A model generated the notes under the pieces. The model made no database searches and was not told the origin of the DNA. It worked only from the letters and a program-made list of their open reading frames with translations. Shown here piece by piece: positions 53,748 to 61,200 of a stretch of DNA of 64,000 nt. The stretch spans positions 799,313 to 863,312 of the forward strand of contig BJOX01000064.1 in NCBI GenBank assembly GCA_009731375.1, given 5' to 3'. The stretch comes from Paulinella micropora (lineage: Eukaryota > Cercozoa > Imbricatea > Euglyphida). The translations under genes and the position numbers were made by a program. Positions within the stretch are counted from its first letter, which is position 1. The number at the start of each line of letters is the position of its first letter.

Positions 53748-55454
53748 AGGCGACGCTCTAGGTCATTCAGCCCACGGGGCAGAGAGCGCTCACAGTCTGC
53801 GTCCCGCGCCAGATCCTCCCGCCGCAGCTCACCCGCACGCACGGACTCCCGTGGGTCACGTTGGATCCCTTCCGGGTCGCGCTCAACTGACGCCGACCGA
53901 CTTCACCGCGCGCACGCACGACAGCAGCCCCACCATGAGGAGGGTCGGGGTGGGGGCAGAGCAGTCTTCACACGAGCGCCCCCCCCCACGAGGGCTCCCG
54001 AATGGAGCGGGAAGGGCCAAAGACGTCCCACTGGTTTCTCGCCCTCACCCCCCCGCGGAAGAAGAAGGCCCCGCTCACGCAGCCGCGACGTGCCCCACCA
54101 GCCTAAAAATTGGAAGCGAGATAGACGTTCTCGGTCCCGTTCCCCCCGAGGAGGACTTCGACTGGCTAGGACCGGGTCTGGTTCACGATCGCCGCGGCGT
54201 CGCCAGGAAGGGAGCTACAGACCAAGGGATGGGTCCCGACTCCGCCCCCGGGACCAGGACCGGTCTAGACCACGCCGGCCGGGACCCCCCCCCCCCCCTT
54301 CCCCTCGTCGTGGCCACCATCCCTCCTCTACCGAGTCAACTCGTCACCGAGGCGGAAACTCCAACCGTACGCGATCCTCCTCGTCCTCCTCTACGTCCTC
54401 CACTCTGTCCACCCCGGCGGATCCCCCCCCCGACCGCCCTCCTCCTACGGCCCCGCCGTCATCTTCACCCAAGCGGCCTCCACAGTTGTCCCCTCAGCGG
54501 TCTCCGACGACCGCCCCGCGGTCCACTGGTGCACCCCTGGCTCCGACCGATCTCCCGACGGGCCCTCCAGCCTCCGGCAGCATACCCGACCCCGGAGCTC
54601 CGCCACCGCCCAAGTTTGTCTTCCTTAAGTCGATGCCGCGAGGGGATCTGATGGCCACGGTGGACCTGCCCACCTTCCTGTCATCCGACTGTCACCTGGG
54701 ACCCGACCTCGTCCGAGAGATTGGTGCTAGTATCCACCACAAGTACAGCTCCAACCTGGACTGGGTAGACAGAGTCTCCCATGGTGACTCCCCCCGTAGT
54801 GCAGCCCTCAAGAACATTGTCAGCCACGTCAATTCTGGCAGCGCAGGGGGCTCACTCCAGGAAGCCAGACAGCAGGATTTGGAACAAGCGTACAAAGAAG
54901 GGTGGCTTACCTTGTTGGACCTCCTGCCCAGTTCGGTCATCAGCCGAACAAAGGCGTGGAACTCCCAGGCCGCATGGATGCCCATCCTCCAGAAGCGGAA
55001 GCAGTATAGATACGCACGCCGACGTCTGCAGCGGAAACGTAAACGACCCAAACTCGCCAGCCCTCCGACCCCCCTGGCTGCTGCTGGCCACGTGGATAAG
55101 GGACAAATCCCCCCTCTACCGCAACTACAGGCGCCGCCCCCTTCCATACCGATCCCCAGCACCCAGGCCCTGGCTGCCGAGGACGGACCGACCACCACTG
55201 TTTCCCAGAGCAATATCAAGACGACCACGCCAGCTGCACCACCCGCTGTCCCATCTGACATTTCTGCACAACAAGGTCAAGATGCACGGGCCAGTCCCGG
55301 CCCTCTGACGACCCTCGATGGACCTCAGGGCTCTCTTGCTGTGGTGCAGAAGAAGGCCAGACTGCCCTCAGGGGGAGAGGCGAAAGGAGGCCCCGTTGCA
55401 CAGGACCACCCCCCCCCCCCCGGGTTCCCCCCTTCCTCCATCGCCGCCACCTGA
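53748..55454 (+). CDS. LINE ORF D, Arg/Ser-rich basic protein
   Basis: Open frame from about 53568 to TGA 55454; the first ATG is at 54090 (454 aa), but the Arg/Ser-rich coding clearly starts upstream at about 53748. Residues before and after 54090 are full of RS, SR, RSRSRSPR and GSRSPRRR motifs, like the RS domains of splicing factors, followed by poly-Ser and Pro-rich parts. From about 54620 there is a folded-looking domain (DLVREIGASIHHKYSSNLDWVDR, QDLEQAYKEGWLTLLDLLP) ending in a very basic YARRRLQRKRKRPK segment. Such composition fits an RNA-binding, ORF1-type protein that could coat element RNA. That role is inference; no RRM or zinc knuckle is seen. Confidence 0.55.
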   Translation, partial: RRRSRSFSPRGRERSQSASRARSSRRSSPARTDSRGSRWIPSGSRSTDADRLHRAHARQQPHHEEGRGGGRAVFTRAPPPTRAPEWSGKGQRRPTGFSPSPPRGRRRPRSRSRDVPHQPKNWKRDRRSRSRSPRGGLRLARTGSGSRSPRRRQEGSYRPRDGSRLRPRDQDRSRPRRPGPPPPPSPRRGHHPSSTESTRHRGGNSNRTRSSSSSSTSSTLSTPADPPPDRPPPTAPPSSSPKRPPQLSPQRSPTTAPRSTGAPLAPTDLPTGPPASGSIPDPGAPPPPKFVFLKSMPRGDLMATVDLPTFLSSDCHLGPDLVREIGASIHHKYSSNLDWVDRVSHGDSPRSAALKNIVSHVNSGSAGGSLQEARQQDLEQAYKEGWLTLLDLLPSSVISRTKAWNSQAAWMPILQKRKQYRYARRRLQRKRKRPKLASPPTPLAAAGHVDKGQIPPLPQLQAPPPSIPIPSTQALAAEDGPTTTVSQSNIKTTTPAAPPAVPSDISAQQGQDARASPGPLTTLDGPQGSLAVVQKKARLPSGGEAKGGPVAQDHPPPPGFPPSSIAAT

Positions 55455-55595
55455 AATTATCGAGGTTCACTCCCGCGCCGTTCTCAAGTCACTGGATCCC
55501 GTCGCGCTCCCTCGAAAAGCTCCAACGGAGGTCTTTTCTTTGGCCCGAGGGACATACAAGCAATCCGACGGGAACGGCAACTCGCTCACCAGAGA

Positions 55596-58232
55596 GTGGC
55601 TACCATTGAGGAGCAGGAGGACGTGATGGCAGGTTTTTACGAGGAAGAATCCGCTGGATATCGTCCCCGACGCTCTTTTGTGAAGAAGATCGCTAGTGCT
55701 CCACCTGCATCGACCACAAGCACTGGCCCCAACCAGAGCAATTCGTTGTCTATAAAAGATCAGGGGGAGTATTCAGGGGTTGGAATTATTTCTAAGGGAA
55801 AAGGTCGTCCGGCCCGTACCCGTCAAGCTCTTGCGGTACTACCTACTCTTCCCTACAGGGGTATTAAGAACCCGGATGACCGGCATTGTTTCTTAATTAG
55901 TGCAGCCCAACTTCTGGCCTCTTTTCCCAAACTCTCGTCTTTCCTACGGAACTGGGCTTTGGCACGCCCGCCCAGGTCCATGCTCGGACCCCAGATGACG
56001 GCTACCAGCGCTATCATTAATACGTTGGACGATCTCCGCCCGCAGGTGGGGCACACCACACAGGAATTCAAGCCTCTTTCCTGCGCCTGGTTCCGCTACC
56101 CTGTTGTTCTCCGCAGCGTGTGCCCCGGACCAGACGTCCACGGCGGCGGCGACACCGGACTGGCAACACGGGGCCTACTGTTGCTTCTGCGGGACGCCAG
56201 GCCTTCCTTCCTCCCGAGTGGGGTATTTTTGGAATCCTGGCTCCCGCACGTAGTTTCGACTTCAGCATGCAGCGTCTGTTCCACTGCCTCCCAGTCCTCC
56301 TCTTGGGCCCTTCCACTCTCACTTTCTATCCTGGCTGACGACTGCTCACCTTTCCCCCTTACTGAGCTTTTGGCGAGATGGCATCTTGGGGGCCCTTCCT
56401 CTGAACCTTTCCTATGCGCTCACTGCGGAGGCGATAAAGGGGTGCAGACTCGATCGATTCGTGAGCATGCAGAATGTCTTCTCCTTGACATTCATCGGCC
56501 TCTTGGGCTCCTGAATCTTCGTTTCCCCCGGTCCGCACACCACAATGTCTCTTTCCTCCCTTCGCTCTTCTTTGATCGCCGGTGGTCGCATGATGGAAAG
56601 GCGCTCTCCTACTCTCTCCAAAGCGCCATCTGCATCCAGATGGAAGGGAACGCACGCTCGCGACAGCATTCTCACGCGTTCGTTCTGGACCGGAATAGTT
56701 CCGGGGAGTGGGTCAAATGCGATGACTGTTCCGTTTCCATCCTCCCGAACAAGATGGCATGCAGGATGATTGCTGCTTATGGGGTTCAACTTTTGTTCAA
56801 GCGGACAGCTTCATCCCTTCCGGACCCCGTTGTGGTTCAACATCCTTTCCCTGCAGTCCAACGTCCGATCTTGGGACTCAGTTCCGCCCCGAAGACAAAT
56901 CGACAGTTCCGACAGCGCCTCCGCAAGATCATCAGAAACCTCCGGAAGATGGCAGAAGACAAGAAGGGGGAGCATTCCTCCAATGCAGCTTCCTTCAACT
57001 CTCGGGCTTTTTCCCTGCTGGGACAGGGGCTCTCCATCGAGCGTCGTCTCCTACCCCGGAACCCTGTGCCATCCTCCGCCCCTCTAGGTTTTTCTACGGT
57101 CTACCGGGTCTACAAACGAGGCATACGAGACCACCTTCCCCAGCCGCCCGCCAAGTGGTTTAGCGAGTTCAAGCAGTCTCATGACGGGCTCAGAGGAGGT
57201 GCACAGGCCTCTCTTGCATTTGCGACACTTCGACATACTTTGGAGCGGTATCATGGCACCAACGTGATGTCGTTATCCACGCACGTTCGCGAGCCACTCC
57301 TTGCCTTTCCGCCGCAAAAAGTTGACCCCCCCTCCGCGCCACGAGTCTCCCAAGGAGCACTTAACCAATGGCTATGTCAGATGTTCCTCTTATCTCCCTC
57401 CTTTGGAGCTCAATCCCTCCTTCGAGCCAGGAAGCCTCTAGCAGAGAGGACCACCAAGGCGTTGGAATCCATCGTCCAGGATGGGAGCCTCATGCTCCTC
57501 ACCTCATGGCATGCACTTTCCTCCGCCCGGGTTCTTAGATACGTCCAGCGTCGCCTCCCACGTGTGCTTATTGTTCGGGCACAGGGAATCAAGGGCCGTA
57601 TCCTGCTCCATCACACATCCCGCTTCAGGTCTTCGACTACGGAGTGGGATCACGCGCCTCGCTTCATCGGCCCCCTTGGCATCACCCTGCCCGCTGTGCA
57701 CTACAAACGTCTCAGGGCCATCCTGCGGCTCACCTTGCTTTTTATAGATGTCGGGGCCAGGGATGGTCTCCTGGAGCTCTCCACCCCTGATGCACCATAT
57801 GGCCCTGAAGAATATTTTCGATCCGACTCGGTTGTTGCCAAGGCCTCCGCGTGGATTGCTGTCGGCGTCCTCCTATGGGGATCCCAAGCGGGCGATCACC
57901 CGCTGGATTTCCCCGAGGATAATGTGTTGCCAGGAACAGGCAGTGATGACGAGGAGGACGCAATTGCTGCACTGTCGCACCTCAGTCGAGAAGAGCGGCT
58001 GGTCGAGTCCATCGCGTCTCACCGTTTGGATTCCCCCCCCCTGCAACTCTGGATCCAGGCCCGAATCGACATTGCCCGCGCTCGGCTGGAGCATCACTAC
58101 CTGCCGCAAGACATTCCGGTTGACTCTCCTCCCTCCTCCCCGCCTGGGAGTTGGGATCCTACCCTGGGCCCACCGCCCCTCCCTTCCGCGGTGGAGGAGA
58201 TCATAGAGTCGGCTATCCCCCCCCCTCGCTAA
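55596..58232 (+). CDS. LINE ORF E with USP/C19-like deubiquitinase domain
   Basis: 878-aa frame from ATG 55596; the frame is open upstream to 55455. A Cys box (residues about 85-105) reads GIKNPDDRHCFLISAAQLL, with the nucleophile candidate Cys98, like the G-x-x-N-...-CYLNSxLQ box of ubiquitin-specific proteases. Residues about 265-300 have a CAHC finger followed by a hydrophobic strand, as in the USP fingers. The His box (about 340-380) has YSLQSAICIQ...HSHAF, with His360, then WVKCDDCSV, with Asp376, like YxLxxIxxHxG...GHYxxY...WxxxDDxxV. USPs remove ubiquitin from proteins. The C-terminal 450 residues are helical and basic in places and are unassigned. Overlaps ORF F by 82 nt in another frame. 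A USP domain in a LINE is not something I know from described families. Confidence 0.65.
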   Translation: MATIEEQEDVMAGFYEEESAGYRPRRSFVKKIASAPPASTTSTGPNQSNSLSIKDQGEYSGVGIISKGKGRPARTRQALAVLPTLPYRGIKNPDDRHCFLISAAQLLASFPKLSSFLRNWALARPPRSMLGPQMTATSAIINTLDDLRPQVGHTTQEFKPLSCAWFRYPVVLRSVCPGPDVHGGGDTGLATRGLLLLLRDARPSFLPSGVFLESWLPHVVSTSACSVCSTASQSSSWALPLSLSILADDCSPFPLTELLARWHLGGPSSEPFLCAHCGGDKGVQTRSIREHAECLLLDIHRPLGLLNLRFPRSAHHNVSFLPSLFFDRRWSHDGKALSYSLQSAICIQMEGNARSRQHSHAFVLDRNSSGEWVKCDDCSVSILPNKMACRMIAAYGVQLLFKRTASSLPDPVVVQHPFPAVQRPILGLSSAPKTNRQFRQRLRKIIRNLRKMAEDKKGEHSSNAASFNSRAFSLLGQGLSIERRLLPRNPVPSSAPLGFSTVYRVYKRGIRDHLPQPPAKWFSEFKQSHDGLRGGAQASLAFATLRHTLERYHGTNVMSLSTHVREPLLAFPPQKVDPPSAPRVSQGALNQWLCQMFLLSPSFGAQSLLRARKPLAERTTKALESIVQDGSLMLLTSWHALSSARVLRYVQRRLPRVLIVRAQGIKGRILLHHTSRFRSSTTEWDHAPRFIGPLGITLPAVHYKRLRAILRLTLLFIDVGARDGLLELSTPDAPYGPEEYFRSDSVVAKASAWIAVGVLLWGSQAGDHPLDFPEDNVLPGTGSDDEEDAIAALSHLSREERLVESIASHRLDSPPLQLWIQARIDIARARLEHHYLPQDIPVDSPPSSPPGSWDPTLGPPPLPSAVEEIIESAIPPPR

Positions 58233-61200
58233 CAGATTCCCCTCTTCCCCTTCCATCTTCCCTTAGCCTGGTTGGGAGAGAAGCTAGGCCTGAAGTTAAT
58301 GTCGCTCCGGCGGTCTCGGGGTCCCCCCCACCGCCATTAGTGGAACCCAAGAGGTGGACACAGGCTCAGCAGGACTGTTTCCAGCAGAGTATGGCGGCGA
58401 GCATACAGATGGCCCAGCCCCCCCAAGCCGCGTTGAAGCAGGCCATCCAAGCTGCGGAAGCTGTCGGGCCTCCGAGGGTCGACGCTGCTCCTCCTAGTGC
58501 CCCTATCCCAGCCCTGCCGATTGGATACCAGGATGCCCAGCCGGCTCCACCACCGCTGAGCAGGCGGAATCCCAGACCTCCTAAGTCCAGACGGAAGATA
58601 ACCAAGGTACCCCGTATGTTAACCGCACTGCAGTCCATCACGCGGGGCCTCCAACGACAAGTCCCGAGGGATCCCGGATCTCATTTAACCAGGCTCTGGC
58701 TGAACATTTGCCATACGTTACGAATGGAAGGGGATCTGGTCGGGCACATCCTGGAAGAACCACGGTCGAGTGACCCGCTAGAGATGTCATTTCTTCTACC
58801 GGACGCACTGAAGATCCTTGCCAAGGCCAGACGCAAGATTAATTCCCGTCTCGAAGATATCAAGCGCGCCAAGAGGGAGGTCAAGAGACCGAATAGGCTC
58901 CGACACAACCAAGCCTTCGACCGGAACCAGCACAAATTTCTCCTCCGGGTCCAGACGGACTCAGCCATGGAGACTCCCCCGCCAGAGACTCTCCAGGAAC
59001 ATTATGCAGACCTCTACCGCACCCGGGTCTCTGATCAGGCAGACGAGGAGCGCCGACTCCACCAAGTGATGGGGTCCGGGGCGAAACTGTGGATCCCTCC
59101 AGAGGACTCCAAATATAATCAGCGGGAGCTCCTTCTAGGAAGTGACAGGCTTCGGGCGCCGATCCTCAAACCGGGGGATACTATCGACAGGGGACAATTT
59201 ACTAACCTGGTCTTCCGGGGAAATGCGAATCCTGACCCCCTTCCCCTCGTTCCCAGTGAGACGGAAGCTGTCATCCAGACCGATGCTGAGGCTGCTCTAC
59301 AGGCGGAGGTGGAGCGGATGCGTTCCCTCTTAAGCGCCCACACGGCACCGTCTCTCCGCCAGTACTCAGTGCAGTTCCCGCCGGAGGATGATAGCGAACG
59401 AAGACCGAACCGTAACTCCAGTGAGCTCAAGAGGTGGGCGACCGCAAACCTTCCTCTCCAAGACGAGTATACTGCTCCGCCCGTTGACTTAGTCCCCCAG
59501 CTTTTGGAGTTCCTAGAAGCTGAAGCCTGGGAGTACCTGGGTATCCACCTTCCTAATGGAGATGACACCCGGGGCCTTATCATCAGACTCCAATCGAATG
59601 CTTATGCTCTACGTCTAAGTTCGCTCCCCGATGAGTTCAAACAGCGGTTTCCTATCTATCGCCTGGCCCCGCGGCTTGACCAGCCGGACGAGCTGTCTCC
59701 GGGGTCCCTGTCCCCATATGACGCTATCCTCGTTCCTGACGGATCCTGTTTTCCCGAACATGGCAACGCTGCGGGCTTCGGGGCGTTCCTGTTCTACAAT
59801 AATGAGATTATCGCTATCTACGGCAATGCAGACAACCCAGCCTCTAGTGGAGAACAAGAAGTACTGGCAGTGATGGCAGGTGGCCTCCAATACATTAGAG
59901 AGATGAAATGGAGACCCCGGCGAGTTCATATCTTCACCGACTACCGGGCCCTAACGGACGCGAATCTGGAGGGGGAGGCCCATGAACTGTTTAAGCAGCG
60001 TGCGAAGCCCCCCCTATGGGACGCCATCTTTCGCTTCCACACTCAGTCGGCTCCGATCTCGTTCCACTGGGTCAAGTCCCACCAAGAGCAGAGCTTCGAG
60101 TGGACTTTTCGGCTTAACGAGTGTGCAGACCGCCTAGCAAAGTGGGCGGTACTAAGGAGGGTGGGTCGGCTCCAAAAGATTCGAGAGTGGGAAAAGCTGC
60201 GGTCGTCCCCACCCCGAGACTCCAATGGACGCCCCCACCTCATCGGACCGTTCCAGGAATCTCGTATTCCCGGGGACCGTGTCAAACAATTCGTCACTAT
60301 CTTCAAATGCCTCCCCCCGCCCCTTACCCGGGATCAGGCTCTCGAACTGGCTCGTCGACCTTTCTCGCTGGGAGAGCTGGAGCACGCCATCCAGGCAAAA
60401 AAGGGTCCTGCCCCAGGAGAAGACGGTATCCCTCCTGCCATCTTCAGACTCCTCTCGCAGGATGCGAAGATTCAATTGGGATCCTTTCTCTCCCACTGCT
60501 GGAAGGAGAAGCGACTACCAAAGGACTGGAAGCCGGGGATCCTCAGCCAGATCTGGAAAGGGACGGGGACAGGCGCAAACGTGACTGATTGGCGGGGGAT
60601 CACTGTATCGAACGCGATCCTTAATCTCTACGAAAAACTCGTCACGTTCCGGGTCGAGTCTTTCAAGCTCCACACAGGATGTATCCGGAAGACCTCCAAG
60701 GCCAACACAACGACTGTGAGCGGGTGTGATGAATGGAACATGGTGCTTCGGTTGATGCTGGCCGACTTACGGGCAGCCCCCAAGATTACTGGCAATATAA
60801 AGACGCTTATCATCTTCTCCACTGACATCCGCAAGGCCTTTGACCGTGCGGAGCTCACGTACATCTGCGAAGCGTATTCCCACGTGGTGGCGCAAGAGCA
60901 GGAATTCCCCGAAATGTTCGCTTTCCTCCGCCACCGTTTCAAAGACTCCCCGCTCAAGCTCAAGACCCCGGACATTTCAGGGAAGACTGTTATTCTGCCG
61001 GAAGAAATTCTTCGCTCGCGAGGGATCCCGCAAGGAGGATCGCTAAGCCCTGGCACGTATGGAGTGCTAGACGAGTACATCACCCGCCTGTGCCCTGCCC
61101 AGCAATTTATGCCAGCCGGGTATCGCTTCTACGACGGAACGGACCGCGACCGATCCCAGAACACCTCCGTCTACCCCTTGAGACCCCCGCTGACCGCTGA

